In this document: piece by piece, positions 46,706 through 57,928 of the stretch
Position numbering within the stretch: position 1 is the first letter of the stretch
Layout: each line of letters begins with the position of its first letter
Assembly (NCBI GenBank): GCA_019096155.1
Contig: JAHCVI010000001.1
Span: 10,044,001-10,108,000 of the forward strand
DNA from: Staphylotrichum longicolle
Lineage: Eukaryota; Ascomycota; Sordariomycetes; Sordariales; Chaetomiaceae
Length of the DNA stretch: 64,000 nucleotides
Direction of reading: 5' to 3'
Made by a program: the position numbers and the translations under genes
The notes under the pieces: generated by a model
Database searches by the model: none
What the model was told of the DNA's origin: nothing
Seen by the model: only the letters and a program-made list of their open reading frames with translations

Positions 46706-49700
46706 ATGAAGGGTGTTGACATGGAGGCGTTGTCCCCTCGGGATGCTAATGCCCAACGGCTCCCTCGAGTGCACGAGCTCAAGACAAAGGCAGCGGCCCA
46801 GCTCAAGAGCTCCAAGGACAAGGAGCACCCCCCACCACCGCCCAACAATGTTGTCGAGCCGCCGAGTTCCGACCGAAAGGAGGGCGTCGTATACCAGGTC
46901 GGCAAGATCCTGGGCAAGGGTGGCTTTGCCATTTGCTATGAGGGCAAGGCGGCGGGAGCATCAAAACGGGTGGCCCTGAAGATTGTCAAGAGCCAGATGC
47001 CTACAAAGATGGAGCAAAAGGTAGGCCTGTTGCCATCTCCCATGGTAGCACACTGTGCTGACGGACCCATCTCTAGTTCCAAACCGAACTGCAGATCCAC
47101 TCCAAGATGCGTCACCAGAACATCGTCCAGTTCCACCGCGCCTTCACCTTCGAGAGCTGTACCTACTTGGTCTTGGAGCTGTGCCCGAACGGCTCTCTCA
47201 TGGATATGGTCAAACGCCGCAAGGGCTTGACCGAGGCCGAGGTGCGCTTCTACACGGTGCAGATTGCCGGCGCCATCAAATACATGCACGCAAAAGGCAT
47301 CATCCACCGGGATCTCAAGATGGGCAACATCTTCCTCGACAAGTACATGAACGCCAAGATCGGAGACTTTGGTCTTGCCGCGCTCCTCTTGACGGGCAAA
47401 GACATGCAGGTCATGCGGCGGACAACACTCTGTGGAACGCCAAACTACATTGCTCCTGAAATCCTGGAGAAGGGCAAGAAAGGACACGACCACATGGTCG
47501 ATATTTGGAGCTTGGGAATCATCGTGTAAGACGCGCCCATGGTTACCGATGGCATGACGAGACAGACTGCTGACGCAAACAGATTTGCGATGCTTACCTC
47601 GAAGCCCCCATTCCAGTCATCGACGACGGACGAGATCTACCGCCGCGCAAAAGACCGCGACTACGAATGGCCCACGTCTGAGACTTCGCAAAAGTACATT
47701 AGCCAGGAGGCTAAAGACCTTGTAGCGACCATGCTTCAAGACGCCGATCGGAGACCGGACCCCGATACCATTGTCGCCCACCCCTTCTTCACCTCCGGCT
47801 ACATGCCTGTCGCTTCCGATATCACGTACAAACTTCGCGAACTTGCGCCCGAGAACTCGGCCTTCTACGAGCCTCTCAACTCCCAGGCCCACTCGACCAA
47901 CCTACGAAACGTCCAGGAGATGTGTCGGGAATGTGGTGTCGGGCCGTGGTGCCAGTCGCAGCTGGTCTTCCGGAACATCTGGAGGGAGATGGCAGAAGAA
48001 GAGCAGAATGGTTTGACCCCTGTCATTCCTCTAGCGGAGGGCATCGTCTACCGGCCGTTTGACGATATCAAGAATGAGCAAAAGCTCCAGGCTCGGCTCG
48101 CTGCACAGCAACAGACACTCCGGCAATCTTCCCAGGTCCCAGACCGGACCGACGAGCGCAGGAGCCTGAAGGAGAGCACCCAGAGCCAAAAACCACCCAC
48201 AAGTTTGCTCCGGGCTCCACCACAAAGCTTTGCTGCTCAGCAGAGAGCGCAGCACAGGCCGACCACTACCACCACCACCGCCACCACCACCGGTATCTCG
48301 CGGTCGAAGACGGTCACTGAGCCCGCCTCGAGGACCGTCGCCCTGCGTCCACGAACAACGCGGGAGACGTCCGCACCGCCCCATTTCTCTGCAGAGGAGC
48401 CCGCTCCAGTTGCTAGGACAACCCGCAGTCTCCGCAGCCAGCTCACCTCGGCGAGAAGCCAGCCCGTCGTCAGTTCTGAGGAAAAAACCCCCGCGCCGCG
48501 GCGGTCGGCTTCCGTGAGAGAGAAAGCGCGGGAGGAGAAGCTGTCGCTTTTCAGCCCGTCCGAGTACCAAGAAGCGGTTCCCAATACTCAGCCAGATGTC
48601 GTCCTCGAGCGCCTCCAGAAGCTGCAGGCCGAGCTGGAGAGAGCGCTCAATGCTCGCACTATGGCGCTTGTGTCTCCGCGGGACAAGACACCATCACCTC
48701 CCCATATTGTGGTGAAGTGGGTGGACTACACCAACAAGTTCGGCCTCGGCTACGTCTTGAACGACGGGAGCGTTGGCTGCATCCTCCGCAGCATCCCGGC
48801 GCCGGAAGGGTCAAACCCGGGCATGCTACCCCCCGCATGCCTGCTCGTCCACGACGCGGAGCGGCACTGCTTGCGCAAGGACGACCCCAGCTACAGCGCC
48901 CGCCACCAAATTGTCCCCATGAAGGAAGGGATCTACTTCTACGAAAACAACGGCGAGACCGGCATCTCGCGTGTCCGGGTCTCCCCCGAAAACTTTATCC
49001 TCCCTGTCAACCCCGACGGCACCGTCGGGAAGCTCTCGGCTGGGCGCGACATCTACGACCACCGCAAGCGCGAGCGCATCGTCCTCTGGAAGAAGTTTGC
49101 CAACTACATGATCGCGTACGGGCGCGAGATGGAGAACCCCAGCACCGCCGCTGGCTCTGACGAGCCCGCCATCCGCGTGCCCACCATCACGGACCCGACC
49201 GCCGCGCCGACCGACGTCGTCACCTTTTACCAGCGCTTCGGCGACGTCGGCTGCTGGATGTTCTCGGACGGCCACATGCAGTTCAACTTCCCCGACCACA
49301 CCAAGATCGTCCTCGACGCCGCCGGCACGTGGTGTCACTTTTGGCACCTGCCCTCCGCCGCCGCCAAGGCCCTCGAGGAGACGGGCTCCCTCGCCGAGTC
49401 GGCCCTCGACGACCGCGCCGTCCTGTCCTACCCGCTCCAGACCCTCCTCAACTTTGCCAAACCCTCCTCGACCTCGACCTCCGCCACGTCCTCCTCGTCG
49501 TCCACCGCCCGCCGCAGGCCCGACATCCCCCCGCAACTCCGCGACATCCCCGCGGCGAACCACTTCCGCAAGAAGATTGAGTTTGTCCGCGACATCGTGC
49601 GCGAGTGGACCGCCAACGGCGGCCTGGGCAACAGCGACCTGAGCCGCGAGGGCAGGCTGCGCTGGCTCGGCGTGCGCGAGACCAAGGGCGTGCAGATCCC

Positions 49701-49821
49701 CGCCAAGCACGTGTGGGTCACGATCGGGGCGCGCGGCGGGGACGAGAGGGTCGCGGCCATGGTGGATCCGAGACGGCCGGCGGGGTTTGTGGGGGCGGAT
49801 GTGGATGAGAGGAAGAAGTAG
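46706..49821 (+). CDS. plkA: Polo-like kinase (Cdc5/PlkA)
   Basis: Three exons (46706-47020, 47077-47525, 47583-49821) give 1,000 residues, long for the family because of a Ser/Thr/Pro-rich linker (about 450-640). The kinase domain covers about 60-325: GKILGKGGFAICYE (P-loop), VALKIVK (catalytic Lys), IIHRDLKMGNIF (HRD loop), KIGDFGLAA (DFG) and RRTTLCGTPNYIAPE (T-loop with the activating Thr). Two polo boxes follow: the first with VVKWVDYTNKFGLGYVLNDG (the Trp that packs on phosphopeptides), the second with VTFYQRFGDVGCWMFSDGH and DHTKIVLDAAG, keeping the His and Lys that bind phosphate. It acts in mitotic entry, spindle, septation and exit. The start could instead be the ATG at 46721 (GACATGGAG, better context), which would give MEALSPRDANAQRLP as the N-terminus. 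All splice phases close. Confidence 0.97.
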
Positions 49822-50463
49822 TTTGAGTTTGGGTTTGAGGTCGTGTTTGTCCTGGAAGGGAGGGAAGGGGGTGGATGTACATATCCTGTTGCGAAGAGAG
49901 GTATGGAAAGGGGCAAAGAGGGGACAGATTGTCTGGTTTTGAGTTGAGTTTGGAGTTGTTTCTTATTCTTTTTTTTTTTCTGGCGCAGCGGCGTTGGGAA
50001 AGCATGGGGGGTGGGATTGTAATTCTTGGGATTACGACGCCATGACTCCTCTCTTTCAGCTAATGATTTCTTGGGGCCAGTGGAGAAGTACCAGAGGTGG
50101 GCGGCCTGGATAGGTGTTGGGTGCCCAGTAGCATGGGGAGGTTGTAGAGAGTTGTGGTGCGGGAAAGCCAGGGGTTTGTTTACTTCATTCAAATTTTTTT
50201 GTTTGTGCATACGGACCACCATGGCCAGTCTTCAGGTGAATAATCTTGGATTTGGTCCTTGCATAGGTTCACACTACCCCCGAGAGTGGATTATTTCTGT
50301 TTGTCTCGGTGTTGGACAGGTTTCCTCTTCTTCCCGTCCAGCTGCCGCGACTGCTCCCGCAACACCCCACCTGACTCGACCTTGTCATCTCAGGGTCGCT
50401 GGCCACCTCCCTTCTCAACCATCTCGTCTCCAAACGCAGCCTGTGAGCCTTCCGGAGGTTTCT
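49822..50463. other. Convergent 3' spacer, kinase / FAD monooxygenase
   Basis: This 642-bp stretch lies between two converging stop codons and carries a T-rich tract near 49970. No gene is seen. Confidence 0.5.
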
Positions 50464-52122
50464 CTACACCTTGCCCTGCTTTGTAGCCAGGTACTTCTTG
50501 AAAGCAGCAGTCGCGTTGGCAATCTCGTCGTGGTCAAAGTTGTACTTCTCAAATGCCCTCACTTTTGTTTTGTGCACAGCCGAGTCAGCCGACGCTAACA
50601 ATCTGACGGGACGGAACGTGGCACTTACTGTCGACAACAGGCTTCCCACCCACCCAGTCCTGTCCTGTCAGCCGCGAGTACTCCTGGATCCTGTGCGCGC
50701 GGGCACACCGGATCAACTCGTACAACTTGAGCCGCTCGGGTACGACTTCGGGGTCCGTCCCCAGCGGCAGGACGGCGGCGAGGGCCGCGGCGTCTTCGAT
50801 TGCCTGGGCGCCGCCTTGAGCTTGGTCTTTGGGGGGGGGTTGTTTGGTGAGCGGTTGCTGCCATGGAGAAGGAGACTGGTACTGTACAGGGGGAGCGGGG
50901 TGGATGACTTACAGGGCAGACAGGGGTGTGCCGCGTCTCCGAGGAGAGCCAACTTCGACGATACCCAGGTGAACAGTGTTTCCATGTCCATGAGCTGCCA
51001 GACCTTGATGGAGGCCGGGTCTGCTTTGGAAAAGAGGGCTGTGAGGGCTGGATCAAACCCCTTGAAGACACGCAGGACGCTGGTGAGTGATGCATCCTTA
51101 TTCCATTCTGGACTCCACTTGATCCTGGCGTGTGAGTTCTCGCTGTCTTCTGGATCTTTTTCTGACACATTGTCGGGCGATGCATCCTTGAACATCTCTG
51201 GGTGATGGTTAGCACCGGGTCCGTTTCCACATGGTCCTTGTATGTCTTCTCACCGAATGGCGGGCGTGGCTCTTGGGACTCCGTGTCGGGGTGGATGCAC
51301 ACAAAGTTCAGCCTTTCGTTGTTGTCACACGGGTACATGACCACGCGCCTATCTTTGGCAAACCAGATGGTAAGAGTGCCCTTCTGGCTGACCAGGGGAG
51401 CGGTTATGGGATCTGCTTCGGCCAGTGACCGAGGCAACACAAATCTGAAGGCTGCTTTTCCGGTGGGAAAGGGGAAGGCTCGTTTGATAGCTTTCCTTGC
51501 TGTAGACTGCCTCGACGTCAGCACACTGCCGCGGTGAGAACTAAATCAGAGTGGCACCCATGACCTACAAATATGCCGTCTGCTCCCAGGATCACATCAG
51601 CCTCCATTACCGTGCCATTGTCGAGAGTGGCTCCCCGCTCATCATTGACCTTGACAACTCGATGATGGGGAAACAGTTTCACGGGCGTTCCGGGCCGTTC
51701 CTCTGACGTGGCGACCCTCTTCAGCTCCTTGTGCAGGGAGGCACGATGGACAAGATGCCAGGGATGTGGCCACCGTGCATTGGCCTCGGTCAAGTCTATA
51801 TCCTTGAGTGTCTTGCCATCCATGGTGCGCTCAACATAACGAGACATGAGACATGCCCCAAATGCTTTAGCATCAATATTCCATTGGTGCAGAATGCCAC
51901 TGGCGTTTGGGCAGAGGTGAATCGCGGCACCAGAGTCGCTGTCTAAGCCGGCCTGATCCAGAACCTGGATGTGTGTGTCAGTCTGGGTGGAGAAGTTGAA
52001 CCGGCAGGGGGTCAGACAGAAACTTGGTGGCCATTCTGTCGGAGGGAGATGGCAGCGGCGAGCCCACCTATCCCGCCGCCAACAATGAGAATGGACAGAG
52101 GCTTGAGATCGCCTGCGGTCAT
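50464..52122 (-). CDS. FAD-dependent monooxygenase, salicylate hydroxylase-like
   Basis: Six exons (52018-52122, 51569-51964, 51254-51506, 50913-51197, 50629-50826, 50464-50561) give 444 residues, normal for group A flavin monooxygenases. The N-terminus holds the dinucleotide motif ILIVGGGIGGLAAAISLRQN (GxGxxG at about 14-19) followed by GHQVSVLDQ with the ribose-binding acidic residue. The DG motif reads VILGADGIF and the second flavin motif LALLGDAAHPCLPYQAQGGA, with QAIEDAAALAAVLP after it. These enzymes use NAD(P)H and O2 to hydroxylate small aromatic or similar substrates; the substrate is not visible. No signal peptide is seen, so it is probably cytosolic. The first donor (GTCTGA) is weak; a GTTTCT donor 6 bases earlier would remove Val-Ser. 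It lies upstream of the phosphotransferase gene on the same strand, 395 bp away. Confidence 0.93.
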
Positions 52123-52517
52123 GTTGGAAAGGGGTTGTGTGAAACCGTCTAGTGCGTAAGTGTCGCAAGTCACCGATATGCTGCTTCCAACAGACAAGAG
52201 TGATAGTAATGTGAGGGGAACTTGGCCACTGCAGTCCTCAGTTGCACAACGGGATGGCGAGAACCGAGGCAGGAACGGTGGCCCGGTGGGGGAAAGGAAG
52301 CAAGCGAGACGCCAGGGCATGTCCACCGCGGGTGAGCTGCAGTGCGACATAGCAGCCGCCGACTGTGGGCGGAAGGAATCGTGGTGAGCAGCCAATCACA
52401 CTCTCAACGAGCTTCGACCTGCCTATACGAGGTGCATAACTTATATTCTGGCTGGCCAGCAGCGAGGAAGAGATCTACCACCAACTGGGTACAATCGACA
52501 GACCACTTGAACAATGT
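52123..52517. other. Spacer between the two minus-strand accessory genes
   Basis: This 395-bp stretch is the promoter of the FAD monooxygenase gene and lies directly upstream, on the plus-strand map, of nothing but its own leader; its left part is the 5' flank of the reverse-complement stop of no other gene, so it simply separates the monooxygenase start (52122) from the phosphotransferase stop (52518). No gene is seen. Confidence 0.45.
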
Positions 52518-54098
52518 CTAAATACAACGTTCAACAATCCGCCGCGGCCACTTGTAGTGGTAGTGCTCCTTCTCGGCTTCGAAAAACTGCAACTGATCCC
52601 GTATTTTCCTTTCCATAAAAGCCCGCCGCTCCTCGGAAGCCTCGATGAAGGCCTTGATGCGGGGAATAACTTCGGTCCTGCGATAATCGTCGTCTTCCTC
52701 CTTTGTAGTGTGGTCCTTCTTGGGAACCGAAATTGTAAAGATCAGTTCCCAGTATACCTCAAAGATTGCCTCGGGATAGTTGAGTCCAACAGCAACCGCG
52801 GAGTGGAACCAGCTCTCCAAAGGTTCCCACTTAGTCGACAAGATCGGCGGCAGTCCAAGTGCTTTCTCCCGTTCCTGGACGGCGGCGCGGAGCTCACGCA
52901 CTTGCCTGTTGTACGAGTCTTGCCAGAGCAGTGCAAAGTCCAGTTGAGAGCCTAGAAGCCAGACGGGGGGGACCATGAGCTGAGCTGGGACAACTCGGCT
53001 CCATTCCCAGTCCACGACGCTAACAAGATTGAAGTCGTCGTCAAATAGAAGATTGCCCATAACGTTGTCCAGATCCCCATGCACTAGCAGACAGTCAGCT
53101 TTGGCGAATCTCAAGAGTGTTTACTTGAGGCAGGTTCCAGGTCATAAGACACGGCCGGGGAGAGAGGCAATTGAACATACCAAGAACGAATGGCCCATCA
53201 TTTGCTGACATGTCTAGCCATTCATCCAGAACAAAGTGTTTGAAATGGTGGGCGGCGTAGAGGATGGCAGCAGGTTCGTTTTCATCCATCTGATGGTCTA
53301 GTTCCTTGTCGAGTTTGTTGTCGGCTAACCACAACAGACGGTCTACAAACTCCTTCGCTGTGGACACCGTCTCCCCTGGTGGGAACGCTTTGCCGGGCTC
53401 CAGGCCGTACACCTCTTGCTGGGCCACATCGATTGAGAGTGGCCGGTTGGAAACCCGGATGTCCTCTGGATTGCAAGACATGGCGGATATGTCACGGGAC
53501 GGCAACCCCAAGGCTCCGATTTGGGGGAACTCGAGTTGCCGTAACTGGACATAGACGTCGGCTAACTGCTGGTGGAAGTGTTTTGCGGTCGAAGACTGAG
53601 GCCCATCAAGAAGGATAGAGCTCCAGCTAGCGACCTTCCCAAACCCGAGGTCCATTAACTTGCGACCGTCAACGAAGTCCATGATGATGCAAGGCAGTCC
53701 ATACGGCCCAGTGTCTGAGAATGCGTAGCCGTGTATCCTTGGAATGGGGATGGTGGTTTTGGCCGACACGTATCTACAAATCAAATTAGCGCCGAGGCAA
53801 GTAGTATTGCTTGAACGTCTCACCGCATGGTGGCCAGCTCGATCTCCGTCTTTTCATCCCACATGGACTTGGGAACGCAAGACGGTATCGGAATGCGGAC
53901 AACCCGGCGCTCCCGGGGTGAGTCGAACTCGACAAAGAAACAGACGTTGAATGCACCACGTTCCCGCGGTTTGAAGATCCGGCATTGGTCTCCATTCCGA
54001 AATGAGGACGCGAAACCGCACAGCTCGGTTTTATCGAGTGCGGCGAGCCAGCGATCTCGCTCCTCCTCCATCTTGTCCATCTTTATTTCATCCCTCAT
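52518..54098 (-). CDS. Aminoglycoside phosphotransferase (APH)-family kinase-like protein
   Basis: Three exons (53824-54098, 53181-53773, 52518-53098) give 482 residues. The N-lobe contains RGAFNVCFFVEFDSPRERRV and VVRIPIPSCVPKSMWDEKTE, where the charged residues after RIPIP take the place of the usual kinase Lys/Glu region. The hinge-like segment is IIMDFVDGRKLMDLG. The catalytic loop is LLVHGDLDNVMGNLLFDDD (HGDxD...N) and the metal-binding motif is VSVVDWEWSRVVPAQ. The fold belongs to PF01636, large in fungi; substrates are mostly unknown and antibiotic resistance should not be assumed from the family name. The second intron was resolved by phase: only the CAAAG acceptor at 53099-53100 keeps the frame, giving GPFVLADCLLVHGDL. 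No signal peptide or membrane segment is seen. Confidence 0.92.
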
Positions 54099-54663
54099 TG
54101 TAAAAGAAACAATCCTGATAAATAGTCAATTTGGTAGTTGGTGGTACTGATCCAGGGGGATGGTTGACTCCAAAGATCACTCGAAACAGAAGTCACTAAC
54201 CCGGTATTTGTTTCCCAGCGAGAGAGAGCTTGCAAGGCCAAGCCCTAAAATAAAACAATGAAGATCCAGGCCCCCTATTGCTTGGCTGAGGCCCCTGAAT
54301 TCCATTGGTAGCCATTCGGGCTGTTGGTTGTTGGCACGACTTGGTGCCAAATATAGCCTCTGTCAGGGGGGGTCTGCATGGCGTCAATTAGCCCCGTAAT
54401 ATTTGAGTGTCTTCTCGTCGCAACTCCGGCGTTACCTACCATCTTTGGCGTTTGAGGGGCGAGTCAATGTTTGGTGTCGAGTTTTGGCGCTTTGGGCTTG
54501 AAATGTTCCAAATTGCGGATGTGGTTCATTGACAGACTCTCCGTTTTAGGCCTTCACGGGTTATTATCGCCACAAAATCAATCCAAACCAAGCCACTGCG
54601 GACGCAAGCACAAGAATTGTGTCCAACAAGAATCAATTTCATGACTGTGGCTTCTGGCTACAT
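54099..54663. other. Intergenic between APH-family gene and ARPC1
   Basis: This 565-bp stretch holds the promoter of the APH-family gene and the 3' region of ARPC1. No gene is seen. Confidence 0.5.
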
Positions 54664-55804
54664 CTACACGTTCCAAATGACAATGCGCCCATCGACACCG
54701 CTCGCTGGATCTCGTCAGCACACTGAATCCGTCAGAGGGAATAGTGAACTTACAGCTAAACTTGGCCACCGCGTCGCCCGACGTCTCGTACGGGCGGATC
54801 ATGGTGATGGTGTTCTGATGAACCGTCTTCAGCTGCGTGTCGTCCTTGACCTTGCCCTTCAGATCCATCTGCTTGAACATGTTCAGGGCCGACTCCTCGC
54901 GCTGTCCGCCCAGACCAGGACGCCCCTTGGTCTCGACGGCACCGCTCAGCTGCCAGCCTTCAATGCCGCCCCTGAAGCGGAACGCCTCGCAGTCGTAGCC
55001 GGCCGCGATGATCTCGGCCTCGCCGTTCCAGATCAGACTCATGAAGGGCAGCAGCTGCGTGCTGATGCTGATGACGGCCTTGGGCGGCTGCTCGGGAGCG
55101 CTCGGGTAGACGACGGTGATGCTGCTGTCGTGGGCGGCAAAGGCCAGGGCGTCGCCGCTGGGGGAGAAGGCGACCGAGTGGACCCAGCCGGCCGAGTTGT
55201 TCATGTACTCTCCGCAGACGGTGTTGAAGGGCAGTCTCTCGCCCCAGGCGGTGGGCTCCGGCCGGGCATCGACGCCCTTGATAAAGCTCGAGAAGACGCG
55301 GGCATGGGCGTCGGTAGAGCCCGCAGCGAGAAGCACCGAGTTGGGATGCCAGGCAACCGTGGTGACGGTGCTGCGGATGGGCTTCTTGAGGTGCTTCGAG
55401 ACCCACCAGTCGTTCTCCTCCTCAAAGTAGCAGACGGCGATGAGGCGGTCGCCGGAGCCGACGGCAAACTTGGTCTCGGAGGGCGACCAGCGGACGAAGG
55501 TGGCGGCGCGGTTGATGCGCAGCAGGACGAGGGTGGGCTTGTAGCCCTGCGGGGTGGGCTCCCAGACGAGGGCGTTTCGGTCCTGCGAGCACGACACAAT
55601 GCGGCCCGAGTTGGGGGCAATGTCAATGCTGGTCACGGTCTTGTCGTGACCCTTGAGCTCGTCTTGCAGCTTGAAGGCATTGCCGGCGCGGCCGTAGAGC
55701 TCGACGGTGGTGTCGCGGGCAATAGCGAGGGTCTTGTGGTCTGCCGAGAACGAGTGGTCCGCAATCGGGTTGTGGAAGAGGTGGTGGACCTCGGGCGCCG
55801 CCAT
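54664..55804 (-). CDS. ARC40: Arp2/3 complex subunit 1 (ARPC1, Arc40), WD40 protein
   Basis: Two exons (54754-55804 and 54664-54704) give 363 residues. ARPC1 is the WD-repeat scaffold of the Arp2/3 actin-nucleating complex. It starts MAAPEVHHLFHNPIADHSFS and shows repeat signatures such as LKGHDKTVTSIDIAPNSGRI, CSQDRNALVWEPTPQGYKP, RWSPSETKFAVGSGDRLIAV and TTVAWHPNSVLLAAGSTDAH. The last blade closes with VAKFSSSGVDGRIVIWNV, which needs the short final exon of 41 nt; without it the frame reads into unrelated sequence. The 49-nt intron has a GTAAGT donor and a CCAG acceptor. The long single first exon makes the antisense strand open as well, which is a shadow. It is divergent from the U2B'' gene, 372 bp apart. 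Confidence 0.96.
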
Positions 55805-56176
55805 CTTGTCGGGTCGTGTCTGCGATAGGAGTAGCTCTCGACTACCGCTGTCGGGCGTGATTGTTGTCGGTTGTGGTTGGGGAATTGATGGAAGGGAACT
55901 GGAAGCAGTGGAGGGGGAGCTGTTTGGGTGACGTTAACAGTGGGGGCCGATGGTGGGGTCCAGCCCCTGGTCCTGCTACATTTACGGCATGGGGTTCTGA
56001 GAGAAGCGCAAGGGAACCTCCAATCCAGCTGCGACTCCAATTTTTAGCTCAAGCACATCACCAAACACGACACGCGACTTCGAGACTTCGACGACCAGCC
56101 TCCCGACGTGTTGCGCTCTGTACCCTTGGTCTGCACCACTTAGTCACCAATTCAGTCAACGCGAAAGCACCAGAGC
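55805..56176. other. Divergent promoter region ARPC1 / U2B''
   Basis: The 372 bp between two divergent start codons should hold both promoters. No TATA box stands out and no gene is seen. Confidence 0.5.
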
Positions 56177-56828
56177 ATGGCGACATTGGCCACTCGCGCG
56201 CCGCCGCCGGGTCTCCCAGCAAAAGTGGCTTCTGTGCCGCCGAACCAGACCCTCTATGTTACCAACCTCCCCTCGGCCAAGATCCAGAAGGAAGACCTGC
56301 GCACTGCGCTCTACATGCTCTTCTCGACTTACGGCGCAGTGCTGGACGTTGTCGCCCTCAAGACGATGAAGATGCGCGGCCAGGCCCACATTGTGTTCAA
56401 GGATATCCAGACGGCGACACAGGCGATGCGCTCACTAGACGGGTTTGAATTCTTTGGGCGGCCGATGGTGAGATTCTCATTCTGCAACTACACCTGCGCC
56501 CTGCTGACCAAGGCAGAAAATCTCGTACGCCAAATCCAAGTCCAACATCATTGCCAAGCTTGACGGCACCTTCAAGATCCCCACCGCCTCAACCGCCGCC
56601 CGCGTCGAGGTCACCGATCTCCAGCAGAGCATCTTCAACGCACCCGTACCCGGTGCACCGCCACCGGCGCGCGGCATCCCATCCAAGCCACCAGGCGCCG
56701 ACCACGTCATGACGGACGCCGGCACCCCTGAAAGCCGCGGCGTGAAGCGGCCGAGAGAGGAGGAGGAGCAGCAGGAGGAGGAGAGCGACGAAGACGTGGC
56801 GATGGAAGAGGAGAGCGACGAAGAATGA
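56177..56828 (+). CDS. MSL1: U2 snRNP protein B''/U1A-like single-RRM protein
   Basis: Two exons (56177-56467 and 56517-56828) give 200 residues. The RRM covers about residues 23-103: RNP2 is TLYVTNLPSAKIQKEDL, RNP1 is MRGQAHIVFKDI, and the fourth strand reads MKISYAKSKSNIIAKLDGTF across the splice junction. The N-terminus of U1A/U2B'' family members and the closing KISYAKSKSDI-like motif support the assignment; the protein binds U2 snRNA stem-loop IV with the U2A' protein in the nucleus. After a Pro-rich linker the C-terminus has GVKRPREEEEQQEEESDEDV and ends acidic, without a second RRM. The 49-nt intron has normal borders. It converges on ATG10, with only 68 bp between the stop codons. Confidence 0.92.
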
Positions 56829-56896
56829 TACCCCCTTTAATGCTCGCAGCAGCCCGTGTGTACTGGACGCTGCTTGCCTACCCCAGCCCCGGCCTC

Positions 56897-57928
56897 CTAC
56901 GACTCGAGCGCCATCTCCGCGGGCACCCACAACCCGACACATCCTCCGACCAAGCCAAGCCACACCATGAGGTAGTTCTCCTTGGAGCATTCAAAGCTCT
57001 GCATGGCGTCGCCGAGGAGACACGGGTGGATAAAGAAGGATGGGACCCCTGTGACTGGGTGATGCTGCAGGAGCAGGAAAAAGATGGTTTGTGTTAGTCT
57101 AGGATCTCTTCAGAGACGCAGAATCACTCTGTTGACCAACCGCTTTATCTAGCAGCCAGAAATAAAACAAATCCAGCCCAATCATGGAGAAACAGAAGCA
57201 AAAAGAAACGCGGAGACGTACGTCAACTGAGATCCCACCAATACCCCCTACGCTGCTTCGCAGCCCTTCCTTGTACTGCTCCGGCACGAGCCGTCTAAAC
57301 ACGGTGTCGACGTGCAGCGCCTGCTCCTGCTCGTCGGCAGGCAAGTCGTGCAGGCTGAACCACAGGCAGGGCGCCTGGTACGTTGGATGGAGGTGGATCT
57401 CATATCGGACGTGGCCATGCCCAGGGGCCGAAGGGTTAAGTTTCATCGGTGTCGGCGCCGGTGGTGACAAAACAGCCTTTGTTGGGTTTTATCTGTTGGT
57501 ATCTTCTTCTTCACAAAACAAACCACATCATGACAACTGATCGATGTACATACCCGATCCGCCTCCTCCGCCTCCATCATCTCCCTATCCCTCTCCCCAC
57601 CCCCGTCCACCTCCATCTCCACTTCCCCGTCTACACCACCCCCATCCCCAAACGAGAAGTTATCCAGACATGCGGACAGATCCCCGTCGTCCAGCTCCCC
57701 CTCGAGCGGCCGGACGATCTGCAGGTATGTGCTGTACTCCGGGCCGAGGGCAAAGGCTGCTGCTGCTGGCCCCGAGGTGTTGAGGGCCGTGCACACGCGC
57801 AGCTTCCACCGGCGGCGCGCGGGCCCGAGGGTGGCGTGGCAGTAGCGCCGGTCGAGGTGGTGGCACACCTCGTGGAACTCCTCCGGGGTGAGGAGCGGGT
57901 AGGAGCGGAAGGGGGCTTCGGAGAGCAT
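56897..57928 (-). CDS. ATG10: Atg10, E2-like enzyme of the Atg12 conjugation system
   Basis: Three exons (57554-57928, 57222-57476, 56897-57064) give 265 residues. Atg10 takes Atg12 from Atg7 and joins it to Atg5 in autophagosome formation. The start MLSEAPFRSYPLLTPEEFHE is typical. The middle holds the E2-like core: GHVRYEIHLHPTYQAPCLWF, then SLHDLPADEQEQALHVDTVF. The catalytic part reads HHPVTGVPSFFIHPCLLGDA, where the Cys of IHPC is the thioester residue, followed by MQSFECSKENYLMVWLGLVG. An acidic insert (about residues 90-125) lies between the first helix and the core. Phases close at both introns (77 and 157 nt). The reading frame extends upstream of the chosen ATG but lacks a conserved start. 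Confidence 0.93.

Noticed and set aside
54617..55828. 403-codon frame antisense to ARPC1
   Set aside because: It is a codon-bias shadow of the long ARPC1 exon.
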